Source of the DNA: Brevibacillus thermoruber 423
Lineage (GTDB): Bacteria; Bacillota; Bacilli; Brevibacillales; Brevibacillaceae
DNA length: 64,000 nucleotides
Assembly (NCBI RefSeq): GCF_000454065.1
Contig: NZ_KE695652.1
Span: 147,291-211,290, forward strand
Direction of reading: 5' to 3'
The notes under the pieces are model-generated. The model saw only the letters and a program-made list of their open reading frames with translations, was not told the DNA's origin and searched no databases. The translations under genes and the position numbers were made by a program. This document shows, in pieces, positions 26,124 through 34,403 of the stretch; position 1 is the stretch's first letter, and every line of letters begins with the position of its first letter.

Positions 26124-26306
26124 GATCGCTGCAGGATTGGTGAGCAGCAAAGGCGGCAGATCGCCCATGCGCGCTTTTGTGCGGCCACAAGGCGGCCAAA
26201 AGGGCAGGGGTGGAAATCTGCCGCTGTTTTTGTTATACTGGTAAACAATCCGAAAATTTACTCAATTTTGCTTTCGGACACCAATTGCCATGAGGAGGGA
26301 TTGCTG

Positions 26307-26606
26307 ATGGAACGGTTCGACCACTTGTACGACGTTGCGGAGACTGCCCAGGTACGGTTCTTCGGTTTTGCCACGGAACGTGCCCGACACGACTTCGGGA
26401 TCGTCTTCACCAACAAGTTTGACGGTAAGCCGCTGGTCATCTGTATGCAGACGGGGCAATCCACTCTTCTCAGTTCGGAGGATGCGGTCAATCCGGAGTA
26501 CCTGAAAAAGATTTTCCGGATTGACTGCGCGAATGAAGCAGAAACGCTTTCCCAGTTTTTCCAGGAGTGTTTGCCATCGATGCCGTTGGATGATAACCAG
26601 TACTGA
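26307..26606 (+). CDS. DUF3055 family protein
   Basis: A 99-aa protein recognised by MERFDHLYDVAE, FGFATERARHDFGIVFTN and GKPLVICMQTGQSTLL, the conserved core of Bacillales DUF3055. Function is unknown. AGGAGG lies seven bases before ATG 26307. The gene stands alone, followed by a terminator. Confidence 0.85.
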   Translation: MERFDHLYDVAETAQVRFFGFATERARHDFGIVFTNKFDGKPLVICMQTGQSTLLSSEDAVNPEYLKKIFRIDCANEAETLSQFFQECLPSMPLDDNQY

Positions 26607-26609
26607 CAC

Positions 26610-26639
26610 CGGGCAGAAGGATTCCTTCTGCCCGTTTTT
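26610..26639 (+). terminator. Terminator after the DUF3055 gene
   Basis: CGGGCAGAAGGA pairs with TCCTTCTGCCCG, followed by TTTTT. Confidence 0.92.
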
Positions 26640-26658
26640 GTAATGGGGAGGGAGGAGC

Positions 26659-27471
26659 ATGGACTGCTATTTCCATGCATGGACGGTCGCCGATCCGTCC
26701 GCGACGGTCGTGCTGGTGCACGGGACCGGCGAGCATCACGGCCGCTACAGGCATGTGGCCGCCTTTTTGAATGCGCACGGCGTGGATGTGTTCAGCGGAG
26801 ATCTGCCCGGGTGGGGACGCTCGCCGGGAAAAAAGGGGCACATCGATTCGTTCGGGCAGTATCTGGACGCCGTGGAAACCTGGACGGAGCGGGCGCTGCA
26901 GGCAGCAGGAGACGAGCGGCCGGTCTTCCTCCTGGGGCACAGCCTGGGCGGCCTGGTGGCGGTGCGGTTCGTCCAGCGGTATGAGAAGCGGCGCCGGCTG
27001 GCCGGGTTGATGCTCAGTTCTCCCTGCCTGCAGTTGAAGGTGGACGTGCCGGCGTGGAAAGCCAGGCTGGCCCAATGGCTGGACCGCGCCATGCCGAGGC
27101 TGGTGATGGCAAACGGGATCACGGCGGACATGGTCTCCCGCGATCCGCAGGTACAGGCGGAATACGTGAGCGATCCGTACAACTACCCGAAAGTGAGTGT
27201 CCGCTGGTTCCAAGAGCTGCACCGGGCCATGCGGGCCGCCTGGGAAGAGCGGGAGCAGCTTGACCTTTCCGTCCTGGTGCTGCAGGCGGGGGATGACCAA
27301 CTGGTCGATCCGGACGGAGTGGAACGGTTTGCGGCCGGCTTGCCGGCGGAGGTCACCTTTGTCCGTTTTCCCGGACTGCGTCACGAAGTGCTGAACGAAC
27401 CCGAGCGGGAGGACGTGCTGCGGCAGATGGTGGAGTGGCTGAAAGGACACGGTGGGCGTTCGTTAATATGA
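26659..27471 (+). CDS. Alpha/beta hydrolase, monoacylglycerol-lipase type
   Basis: A 270-aa hydrolase. The oxyanion/nucleophile region is VLVHGTGEHHGRY near residue 20 and the nucleophile elbow GHSLGG near residue 97. The likely acid is in QAGDDQLVD (about 213) and the histidine in RHEVLNE (about 241). This arrangement matches monoacylglycerol lipases and lysophospholipases (Hydrolase_4). There is no signal peptide, so it acts in the cytoplasm. GGGAGGAG lies directly before the ATG. Its last codons overlap the left arm of the SR1 operator repeat. Confidence 0.88.
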   Translation: MDCYFHAWTVADPSATVVLVHGTGEHHGRYRHVAAFLNAHGVDVFSGDLPGWGRSPGKKGHIDSFGQYLDAVETWTERALQAAGDERPVFLLGHSLGGLVAVRFVQRYEKRRRLAGLMLSSPCLQLKVDVPAWKARLAQWLDRAMPRLVMANGITADMVSRDPQVQAEYVSDPYNYPKVSVRWFQELHRAMRAAWEEREQLDLSVLVLQAGDDQLVDPDGVERFAAGLPAEVTFVRFPGLRHEVLNEPEREDVLRQMVEWLKGHGGRSLI

Positions 27472-27537
27472 CATACTAATTGGGTGATTTTGTGTGTGTT
27501 TTTCGTATTGACTCCCATTAGTATGTCATATTAATAT
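27465..27537 (+). promoter_or_regulatory. SR1 promoter with two candidate CcpN operators in a long inverted repeat
   Basis: Two sites fit the recalled CcpN consensus TRTGHYATAYW: TATGACATACT (27467-27477) and TATGTCATATT (27522-27532). They are the cores of a near-perfect repeat, AATATGACATACTAAT (27465-27480) against its complement ending at 27533. TTGACT (27508-27513), an 18-base spacer and TAATAT (27532-27537) form a promoter overlapping the second site. CcpN repression of sr1 under glycolytic conditions is known in B. subtilis. Confidence 0.78.
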
Positions 27538-27613
27538 AAAGGTACCATCACATTTTGATGTCACTTTTGGCTGATCTGCGCTTTGGCAGTACGAACGCGG
27601 AGGGATTGCGAAC

Positions 27614-27739
27614 ATGGGTACGATTGTTTGTCAGAGCTGTGGGACGATCATCGAGCATTTTGAAAGCAACCAAGTGAAAACGCTTTACGGGGTCTGCAGC
27701 TGCGACTGCCGCCCCAGTGAAAAACAGGAACAGGAGTAA
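27614..27739 (+). CDS. sr1P: GapA-binding peptide SR1P
   Basis: A 41-residue peptide beginning MGTIVCQSCGTIIEHFE and containing VKTLYGVCSCDC. It matches SR1P of B. subtilis in the start MGTIVCQ, the TLYG core and the two cysteine pairs, which probably bind zinc. SR1P binds glyceraldehyde-3-phosphate dehydrogenase GapA and promotes its association with RNase J1. GGAGGGA lies eight bases before the ATG. It is inside the small RNA SR1. Confidence 0.9.
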   Translation: MGTIVCQSCGTIIEHFESNQVKTLYGVCSCDCRPSEKQEQE

Positions 27740-27754
27740 CCTGCAAATAGTCCG

Positions 27755-27787
27755 TCAGGCGCTTGTCAAAAGCGCCTGATTTTTTTT
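27755..27787 (+). terminator. Terminator of SR1
   Basis: TCAGGCGCTT pairs with AAGCGCCTGA (loop GTCAAA region), followed by eight T. Confidence 0.93.
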
Positions 27788-27855
27788 GACATCCTTTGCC
27801 ATATGACGGATAATTGATGAAGAATGAGAATCGTCACAAAAGGAGGAATCGTTAC

Positions 27856-29964
27856 ATGAAGAGAACCCCCATCCGAGGTTTGTTGGCTGCAGCGCTGCTG
27901 GCCACGACCCTGTGGAGCGGGACTCCGGCATTTGCGTACTACGTCGGTGAAGAAGTCCGCATCGACTCCAGCAATCCGGTCATTTCCAAAGCCGGTTTTG
28001 ACATTTCCAAGGATTACGCCGTCTGGATCGCAGAGGGGGAAAAAGTCATCACCCTGTATGATCTCGATGAGCATAAAGAAAGCCAAATCGGGGACAAGCA
28101 ATCCGCCAAAACCAACCTGCGAGTGGACGGCAAATACGTGGCCTGGATCGATTCCCGTCACGGCGGTTCGGACGTCTACCTGTACGACATCGGAACGAAA
28201 AAGGAAAGGCGCCTTACGGACGGCACGACAGAAGCCGCGGAACTTGAACTATCCGGAAACTACGTGGCCTGGAGCGGTAAGCATGGCGGCAAATCCGACA
28301 TCTACCTCTACAATATCAATACCGGGGAAGAAGTCCGTGTCTCCACCAGCGGCGAGGCCGGCAAACCGACGGTAAGCACCTCTTATGTCGCGTGGGAAGA
28401 CCGCCGGAACGGCAACGTCGACATTTACTATTACGACATCAAGAGCGGGCGGGAACGCGCGGCGGTAACCGCGCTCGGCCATCAGACGAATCCTTCGATC
28501 TATGATGACCAGATCGTTTACCAGGACGAGAGGTACGACGACCTTTACGTCTACGTGATCGGTCGCGACAGAAACAAGCGCCTGACGGAAGACTCCAACA
28601 AGCAGGCATACCCGCATCTGTACGAAGATACATACGTGTTTGTGGAAGACGGTGCGCTGCTGATCGGCGACATTGACTACGACGATGCGGAGGAGTTGGA
28701 CGAAGAGGTCTACGACAAACTACCTCCGCGCATTTACGGCGATTACGTGATCTTTGCGAAACAAGACGGCGACAAGAACGTGCATCTCTATCTGTACGAC
28801 TTGGACAATGAAGAATTGGTGCCAATCGGCGGCTTGTCCGGAGATCCGAGCCAGCCGGACGGCGATGACCGCTATGTGGTCTACATCAGTGAAATCAAGA
28901 AAACGTCCAATGTGATCCTGCACGATCTGCATACGCAGACCAGTTCCGTCATCAGCAAATCCGGTTCGGAGCCGCGCCGTCCTCTGGTCAGCAACCGTTA
29001 TGTCGTCTGGTATGATGGAGAGGACGAAGCGTTGATCGCGTACGACATCCGCCGCGGTACCCAGAAGAGGGTGACGAGCACCAAGGCCGTTCCTTCCGAC
29101 ACGCTGTACGAACTGGACGGCAGCAAGCTGGCGTGGATCGACGATGATCGGGATCTGTACGTGACCGATTTGTCCACGGAAAAAACCGAGGATATCGCGA
29201 GGGTACGCGATCCCAAGGCGGTTGACATCTACGACAACTTCGTCATGTGGGTGACGGAACGCTCCGGAAAAGACACCATTTACCTGTACGACATGGACGA
29301 AGAGGACGAGACGGAAGTGCGCGCCGATGCTGACATAACAGGGGCCAGCCTTGGCGACAACGTTGTGGTGTGGAGCGAGTATTCATCCAAAACCAAAACG
29401 TACGATTTGTACTATTACGACATTGACCGGGACCGGACCGATGTGCTCCTGCGCTGGACGGACGGGGATCAGATCGAACCGCAAGCGTCCCGCGACCTGG
29501 TCCTGTTCAAGGAAAATCGCGGTTCGCGTAACAAAGAGCAGTTCACCTACGAATTGTACGACATCGAAGACGAATCGTTCAGCAAGTACTACTGGTCCGA
29601 TGATGCGGAAATGGATGAAGTTCGCCTGAGCGGCAACCGCGTGGTGTGGATCGATACCCGCGACGGCAATCCGGCCGTGTACACGATCGCGGTCACCGAT
29701 CCGCGGGACGACGATGACGACGACAACGGCGGTGAACAGCCGGGCGATTACCGGGAGTACAATTTCGCCAAGGTGCTGGAGGACGACTCGCTCCTCGATA
29801 TTATTGGCGACAACGACTTTGAAGACGTGTATTTTGTCTTCTTTGCCGGCACGAAGAACGAAGTGTCGCTCAATTTCGTGGATGCTTTGAATGACTCGGA
29901 TCGGTTTTTAGACCTGTTGTATCAATCCGATCTGGACGACATCGTCATCCGCGTGTACAACTAA
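27856..29964 (+). CDS. Secreted TolB-like beta-propeller protein (702 aa)
   Basis: ATG 27856 is nine bases after AAGGAGG. Residues 1-27 form a Sec signal peptide (cleavage after AFA). About a dozen repeats follow, each of the form YVAWIDSRHGGSDVYLYDI, that is, an aromatic beta strand, a WxD turn and an I/VYLYDI strand. These are TolB/PD40-like propeller blades filling residues 30-610, enough for two propellers. A polyaspartate linker (DDDDDD near 618) leads to a C-terminal domain of about 75 residues. No lipobox or wall-anchor motif is visible. Probably a secreted binding protein; partner unknown. Confidence 0.8.
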   Translation: MKRTPIRGLLAAALLATTLWSGTPAFAYYVGEEVRIDSSNPVISKAGFDISKDYAVWIAEGEKVITLYDLDEHKESQIGDKQSAKTNLRVDGKYVAWIDSRHGGSDVYLYDIGTKKERRLTDGTTEAAELELSGNYVAWSGKHGGKSDIYLYNINTGEEVRVSTSGEAGKPTVSTSYVAWEDRRNGNVDIYYYDIKSGRERAAVTALGHQTNPSIYDDQIVYQDERYDDLYVYVIGRDRNKRLTEDSNKQAYPHLYEDTYVFVEDGALLIGDIDYDDAEELDEEVYDKLPPRIYGDYVIFAKQDGDKNVHLYLYDLDNEELVPIGGLSGDPSQPDGDDRYVVYISEIKKTSNVILHDLHTQTSSVISKSGSEPRRPLVSNRYVVWYDGEDEALIAYDIRRGTQKRVTSTKAVPSDTLYELDGSKLAWIDDDRDLYVTDLSTEKTEDIARVRDPKAVDIYDNFVMWVTERSGKDTIYLYDMDEEDETEVRADADITGASLGDNVVVWSEYSSKTKTYDLYYYDIDRDRTDVLLRWTDGDQIEPQASRDLVLFKENRGSRNKEQFTYELYDIEDESFSKYYWSDDAEMDEVRLSGNRVVWIDTRDGNPAVYTIAVTDPRDDDDDDNGGEQPGDYREYNFAKVLEDDSLLDIIGDNDFEDVYFVFFAGTKNEVSLNFVDALNDSDRFLDLLYQSDLDDIVIRVYN

Positions 29965-29979
29965 TCCCCCAAACGAAAC

Positions 29980-30022
29980 AGGCAGGCTGCGAGGGCGTGG
30001 TTCCCTCCCGGCCTGCCTTTTT
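29980..30022 (+). terminator. Terminator after the propeller gene
   Basis: AGGCAGGC (29980-29987) pairs with GCCTGCC(T) at 30011-30018, followed by T run. Confidence 0.8.
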
Positions 30023-30077
30023 GCGCGGCGCCGGTACGGAATCGGTGCGTGCCGGCGGGAAACGGACAGCGGGCAGC

Positions 30078-30111
30078 AAAAAAGCCGCTGCCCTCGCGAT
30101 GAGGCAGCGGC
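30078..30111 (-). terminator. Terminator of speA
   Basis: GCCGCTGCC pairs with GGCAGCGGC; the minus-strand product ends in TTTTTT. Confidence 0.92.
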
Positions 30112-30122
30112 TGTCGCTGTCG

Positions 30123-31595
30123 TCAGCCGGAGATGGCGGCCTGCTGTTTGACCACCTTGACGGTCCGGAGCGTCTCGTCTTCCGGCCCCTGTACCGGGAG
30201 GCCGGCGCGAATGTTTTCCTGAATGTAGGCGATGTTGTCGGCCGTAATCACTTCACCGGGGAGAAAAATCGGAATGCCCGGCGGGTAGACCATGATGAAT
30301 TCGGTGATGACGCGTCCCTCCGCTTCCGCCAGCGGGATCGCCTCCGTCTCCGCGTAAAACGCGTCGCGCGGCGTCATGGACAGCACGGGAATCTTCGGCA
30401 GGACAATCGCCGGCTTTTCCTCCGCCTGCACGTGGGCAAATTCCACCGCCAGCTCGCGCAGCGCGTTGACGAGCGTCTGAATCGACTCTTCCGTGTCGCC
30501 GGGGGTGACGAGGCAGAGCACGTTGTACAGGTCGCTCAATTCCACTTCGATGTTGTACTTGTCCCGCAGCCAGTTTTCCACTTCCCAGCCGGTGATGCCG
30601 AGATCCCGCACGTGGATCAGGAGCTTCGTCGGGTCCATCGCAAACGTCGCCGGTTTGCCGAGAATTTCCCGGCCGACGCAGTAGATGCGGGGAATCTCGT
30701 TGATCATCTTCCGCGCCTTGTCGGCGAGCCGAATCGCCTCGTCCATCATCGCCCGTCCGTTCAGGGCCAGATGCTGCCGGGCCATGTCCAGCGACGCCAG
30801 CAAAATGTACGACGTGGAGGTGGTGGTCAGCATGCTCATCACCGTCTTCACCCGGTCGACGTCCACCAGTCCTTCCCGCACGTTCAGAATCGAGGTCTGG
30901 GTGAGCGACCCGCCCAGCTTGTGCACGCTGGTGGCCGCCATGTCCGCCCCCGCCTGCATCGCGGAAATGGGCAGGTCTTCATGAAAATGGATGTGCACGC
31001 CGTGCGCCTCGTCCACCAGCACGGGAATTCCGTATTTGTGGGCGGTGCGCACGATTTCCCGCAGATCGCCGGCGATGCCGAAATAGGTGGGATTGATCAC
31101 CAGCAGAGCGGCCGCGTCCGGATGGGTCTGCAGCGCTTTTTGCACGGCCTTGACCGTAATGCCGTGGGAAATCCCCAGGCGTTCGTCCATGGCGGGGTGA
31201 ATGAACACCGGGACGGCTCCCGCAAAAACAATCGCTGCCATGACCGATTTATGCACGTTGCGCGGCACGATGATCTTGTCACCGGGTTTGCAGGTGGCCA
31301 TGATCATCGCCATGATCGCACCGCTTGTCCCTTGAACGGAAAAGAATGTATGATCAGCGCCGAACGCTTCGGCGGCCAATTCCTGAGCCTCTTTGATCAT
31401 CGCCTTGGGATGATGGAGATCGTCCAGAGGAGCGATGTTGATGAGGTCAATCGAGAGCGCATTCTCCCCGATAAACTCGCGGAATGCCGGGTGCATGCCC
31501 ATGCCCTTCTTGTGACCCGGAATGTGAAACTGGATGGGATTCTTTCGGGCGTGCTCCACCAACCCGCTGAACAGAGGAGTTTTCATTTGACTCAT
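30123..31595 (-). CDS. speA: Arginine decarboxylase, Orn/Lys/Arg class I
   Basis: A 490-aa PLP decarboxylase, identical in length to B. subtilis SpeA and very similar to it as recalled: QFHIPGHKKGMGM near the start, FSVQGTSGAIMAM, LVDEAHGVHIHFH, and the PLP lysine in ATSVHKLGGSLTQTSIL (about residue 228). It makes agmatine, the first step of putrescine and spermidine synthesis. ATG 31595 gives the family N-terminus MSQMKTPLF and has GAGG upstream. The SAM decarboxylase speH, needed for spermidine, lies 5 kb away. Confidence 0.94.
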   Translation of the reverse strand: MSQMKTPLFSGLVEHARKNPIQFHIPGHKKGMGMHPAFREFIGENALSIDLINIAPLDDLHHPKAMIKEAQELAAEAFGADHTFFSVQGTSGAIMAMIMATCKPGDKIIVPRNVHKSVMAAIVFAGAVPVFIHPAMDERLGISHGITVKAVQKALQTHPDAAALLVINPTYFGIAGDLREIVRTAHKYGIPVLVDEAHGVHIHFHEDLPISAMQAGADMAATSVHKLGGSLTQTSILNVREGLVDVDRVKTVMSMLTTTSTSYILLASLDMARQHLALNGRAMMDEAIRLADKARKMINEIPRIYCVGREILGKPATFAMDPTKLLIHVRDLGITGWEVENWLRDKYNIEVELSDLYNVLCLVTPGDTEESIQTLVNALRELAVEFAHVQAEEKPAIVLPKIPVLSMTPRDAFYAETEAIPLAEAEGRVITEFIMVYPPGIPIFLPGEVITADNIAYIQENIRAGLPVQGPEDETLRTVKVVKQQAAISG

Positions 31596-31664
31596 ACGAT
31601 CGCCTCGCTTTTCCAGAAAGATGAAAGTGCGCAAAAGATGAATTCAACAAAACAAACAAAGTTG

Positions 31665-31692
31665 AGTATAGCAAAAAGAAACGGGAAAGCAA
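31665..31692 (-). promoter_or_regulatory. Promoter of speA
   Basis: Minus-strand TTGCTT (31687-31692), 16-base spacer, TATACT (31665-31670), 69 bases before the start. Confidence 0.65.
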
Positions 31693-31775
31693 GCGGATTT
31701 TTATTCATGAATGCGGTTACAGGCAGGAGATTCGTCCCTGCACCGAGAAGTTGTGTGGGGAGCGAGGTGATAACG

Positions 31776-32744
31776 ATGAAAACAAGAGTGACTGAACTGC
31801 TCCGCATCCGCTATCCCGTCGTCCAGGGGGGATTGGCGTACCTGGCCTACGCCGAGCTGGCCGCGGCTGTCTCCAATGCCGGCGGCCTGGGGCAGATCAC
31901 GGCGATGTCCCTGCCGTCACCGGAGGCCCTGCGCGAACAGATTCGCAAGGTAAGAGCGTTGACAGACAAGCCGTTCGGCGTCAATTTTGCCATCGGCCAG
32001 CACGGCCGTCCGTACGAACACATGCTGGACGTCGCGCTGGAGGAGGGCGTCCAGGTCATATCGGTTACAGGCGGCAACCCGGAACCGCTGATTCGGCGAA
32101 CCGACGGCCATGACGTGAAAAAGCTGGTGCTCGTCGCGTCCGTGCGGCAGGCGCAAAAGGCGGAAGCGATCGGCGCCGATGCGGTCATGGCTGTGGGCCA
32201 GGAGGGTGGCGGCCACTTGGGGCGGGACGACATCGGGACGTTTGTGCTCATTCCCCGCGTCGTGGACTCGGTGAACATTCCCGTCCTGGCCAGCGGCGGC
32301 ATCGGCGACGGCCGCGGTCTTCTCGCGGCGCTGGCCTTGGGGGCGGACGGCGTGGAGATGGGCACCCGGTTCATCGCCACGCAGGAATGCGTGCACGCCC
32401 ATCCGGCCTACAAGGAAGCGCTGCTGAATGGCACGGAGCACGATACGGCCGTCATCAAGCGCACGCTTGGCACGCCCGCCCGCGTCGTGCGGACCCCTGG
32501 CGCCGACCGGATCCTGCAGTTGGAGCAGGAAGGCGCTGACTACGAACGCTTGAAGCCCTACATCAGCGGCGAGCGCAACCGTACCTTCATCTACGAGGGG
32601 GACGCGGAGGAAGGCTTTGGCTGGGCCGGGCAGGTGATCGGCTTGATCCACGATGTGCCGACTGTGCAGGAACTCTTTCAGCGGATGTTCCGGGAAGTGG
32701 AGGTAAGACTGGCCGCGCTGCGCGCCAGCGCCGAGCGGGAATAG
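31776..32744 (+). CDS. Nitronate monooxygenase family FMN enzyme
   Basis: A 322-aa TIM-barrel flavoprotein. Recognisable parts are YPVVQGGLAYLAYAELAAAVSNAGGLG at the N-terminus, the FGVNFAIG strand, GQEGGGHLGRDD (flavin/phosphate region, about 145), and VLASGGIGDGRGLLAALALGADGVEMGTRF (phosphate-binding). This is the 2-nitropropane dioxygenase/nitronate monooxygenase family, which also includes the enoyl-ACP reductase FabK; the short length and GQEGGGH motif favour the former. GAGGTG lies seven bases before the ATG. It is divergent from speA. Confidence 0.85.
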   Translation: MKTRVTELLRIRYPVVQGGLAYLAYAELAAAVSNAGGLGQITAMSLPSPEALREQIRKVRALTDKPFGVNFAIGQHGRPYEHMLDVALEEGVQVISVTGGNPEPLIRRTDGHDVKKLVLVASVRQAQKAEAIGADAVMAVGQEGGGHLGRDDIGTFVLIPRVVDSVNIPVLASGGIGDGRGLLAALALGADGVEMGTRFIATQECVHAHPAYKEALLNGTEHDTAVIKRTLGTPARVVRTPGADRILQLEQEGADYERLKPYISGERNRTFIYEGDAEEGFGWAGQVIGLIHDVPTVQELFQRMFREVEVRLAALRASAERE

Positions 32745-32790
32745 CCGGTACCGCTAGTGTTCCCGGCTCTCGTCCGGTATGCGAGAAACG

Positions 32791-32843
32791 AAAAAAAAGA
32801 ACAGGCACTCGCTTTTTGCGATAGAAAGCGGACCTGTTCTTTT
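32791..32843. terminator. Bidirectional terminator between converging genes
   Basis: AAAAGAACAGG pairs with CCTGTTCTTTT with A/T runs on both sides. Confidence 0.85.
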
Positions 32844-32862
32844 GCATATATCTTCACTACCC

Positions 32863-33513
32863 TTATCGGGAGGCGGCCAGCGAACCGGGCCTGCACAGGT
32901 TGTACAGCCTGGTCAGCACGGTGAACGTTTCGTCCAAACGCTGCAGCAGCTTGCCGCCGTCGGCCAGCACCGGATCGTGCCGGTCGATGGTGATGCCGCA
33001 GAGAATTTCCGCTTTTTTCACGGTCGCAAGCCTGTCCACCAGCTTGAGGACGCCCTCGCGTCCCAGTTCGGCCTGCGGGGTGCTGTCCGGCTGGGTGTGG
33101 TCGGGGGACCAGCGGAAATCGTCGGGGACGATCTGAAGGATCTCGTGCAGATGCCGCTTCATCGACTGGCTGATCTCTTCTTTCACGGGCGATTCGTAGA
33201 TGACGGCGTACCAGACAAACAGGTGCGTGCCCCACAGTCCCACCTGAAAATGCGGGTGCTTTTTATACCCGCGCTTGTCGTGAGCCCAGGCCACCCACGT
33301 ATCGTTTGGCGGATTGACGGTCCGGCGGGCGTGTTTGGCCACATGGTAAAACATTTCGCTGCCGCACGCCAGGGAGAGCGTCGGGGCGAAATGCCGGCCG
33401 AGCGCTTCCAGTTTCGGGCGGATGACGGTTTTGATCGCCTCCATCCGGTTATCCAGGCCGTCAATGGCGAATACGTCAAAGTCTTCCTGGTGAAATCCTG
33501 CAAACGTCGTCAC
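32863..33513 (-). CDS. UPF0637 (YktB-like) protein
   Basis: A 216-aa member of UPF0637/DUF1054, recognised by GFHQEDFDVFAIDGLDNRMEAI, HVAKHARRTVNPPNDTW, HDKRGYKKHPHFQVGLWGTHLFVW and the closing helices. The function is unknown; relatives are cytoplasmic Bacillales proteins. The GTG at 33513 has AGGTG eight bases upstream and gives the usual length; the in-frame extension to 33741 lacks a site and reads as intergenic sequence. Confidence 0.85.
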   Translation of the reverse strand: MTTFAGFHQEDFDVFAIDGLDNRMEAIKTVIRPKLEALGRHFAPTLSLACGSEMFYHVAKHARRTVNPPNDTWVAWAHDKRGYKKHPHFQVGLWGTHLFVWYAVIYESPVKEEISQSMKRHLHEILQIVPDDFRWSPDHTQPDSTPQAELGREGVLKLVDRLATVKKAEILCGITIDRHDPVLADGGKLLQRLDETFTVLTRLYNLCRPGSLAASR

Positions 33514-33724
33514 GCAACAGACACCTCGATTCGGACGGTCTCGCACGCTGCCCGCGAGAAACGGGCAGGCGTCCCCGTCAAGGGAGCTTGTAATCCCCCA
33601 TATGATAACATAACACACCGGAAAAAAATACACGCCGGGAAATGAATAGCAAACCAAGCCGCAGAATAATATGATATACCACTCGCTCCCGTATGCAGCA
33701 GCGTTGTCTGAGTATTCTGTGAAT

Positions 33725-33928
33725 GGGGGTGGATGAACCACGACAAGGAACTGGAGTTTGGGGAGCTGGCAGGTTGGTTTGGCCGGACCACCGGCACGCG
33801 ATGCGGCACGCTCTCGGAAGCGGGAGCAGCGTCTCGTGAAGGGAGTCCTTCGGGCAGTTTCTTTTCCGCGTGAACACCCCCGACGGCATGTCCGAATGAA
33901 CGTACCGGCACCTCGCCGGTGAAGCGCA
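33725..33928 (+). other. Possible structured RNA leader in a 468-base gap
   Basis: Within 33514-33981 no confident gene is seen. Nested complementary segments occur: GGGGGTG (33725-33731) with CACCCCC (33875-33881), AAGGAACTG (33745-33753) with CAGTTTCTT (33855-33863), an internal GCCGG/CCGGC hairpin, and ACCGGC/GCCGGT at 33912-33928. A 46-codon frame (ATG 33733 to TGA 33873) overlaps it but has no properly spaced ribosome site. Confidence 0.4.
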
Positions 33929-33981
33929 TTCGGCGGGAAGAGGCCGTCAGAACAGTGGAAACAAAAGGAGCTGAGAAAACA

Positions 33982-34200
33982 ATGATCTACGAAAAGGCTT
34001 GCAATGTAACCATGGATCAGGTGATTGCCGCTCTGAAACGACGCGACGCCGAAGAACGCATACCCGTCCTGCGCCTGGAACTGGACTACGAACTGGCCAC
34101 GCTGTACGATGCGCTGCAGGAGAAAGACAAGGTGCAGATTCGCAGATCAACCGAACGCTTGAAGCAGCTCCGCCGGGAGATGCTGCTGCTGGAAGCGTAA
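33982..34200 (+). CDS. Small helical protein of unknown function (72 aa)
   Basis: ATG 33982 follows AAAGGAG by a slightly long spacing. The product (MIYEKACNVTMDQVIAALKRRDAEERIPVLR...) is almost wholly helical and charged, ending in LKQLRREMLLLEA. It could form a coiled coil. No family is recognised. It has its own terminator downstream, which supports a single-gene unit. Confidence 0.6.
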   Translation: MIYEKACNVTMDQVIAALKRRDAEERIPVLRLELDYELATLYDALQEKDKVQIRRSTERLKQLRREMLLLEA

Positions 34201-34256
34201 CAAACGACTGGAGGAACGCACAGGAAGATGAGTCTCGTTCATGTTCATAGGGAATG

Positions 34257-34297
34257 AAAAAAGCGACATCTCGTCATGGAGGGTGTCGCTTTTTTTG
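34257..34297 (+). terminator. Terminator after the 72-aa gene
   Basis: AAAAAAGCGACA pairs with TGTCGCTTTTTT. Confidence 0.9.
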
Positions 34298-34403
34298 GTC
34301 CCGGAATGAAAGACGGGCTTCATTTATAGAAGCGTTTCGTCACATCCGCTCGCCCTGTCCTGCTACAATGAAAGGGAAAAGCGTCTGCGGGAGGGACGAG
34401 CGC

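Larger units (their letters stand above)
27543..27787 (+). ncRNA. sr1: Dual-function small RNA SR1
   Basis: A transcript of roughly 245 bases is bounded by the promoter above and the terminator at 27755-27787, and encodes SR1P. The 5' end is inferred from the promoter. In B. subtilis SR1 also base-pairs with ahrC mRNA; whether that pairing is conserved cannot be judged here because ahrC is outside the window. Confidence 0.75.

Noticed and set aside
27805-27835. GATAATTGATGAAGAATGAGAATC segment resembling a Fur box
   Set aside because: Only the first half-site fits; the second half does not give a convincing 7-1-7 pattern.
29997-31775. Long N-terminal extension of the nitronate monooxygenase
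   Set aside because: The extension is the antisense of speA. ATG 31776 has GAGGTG seven bases upstream and starts the conserved domain.
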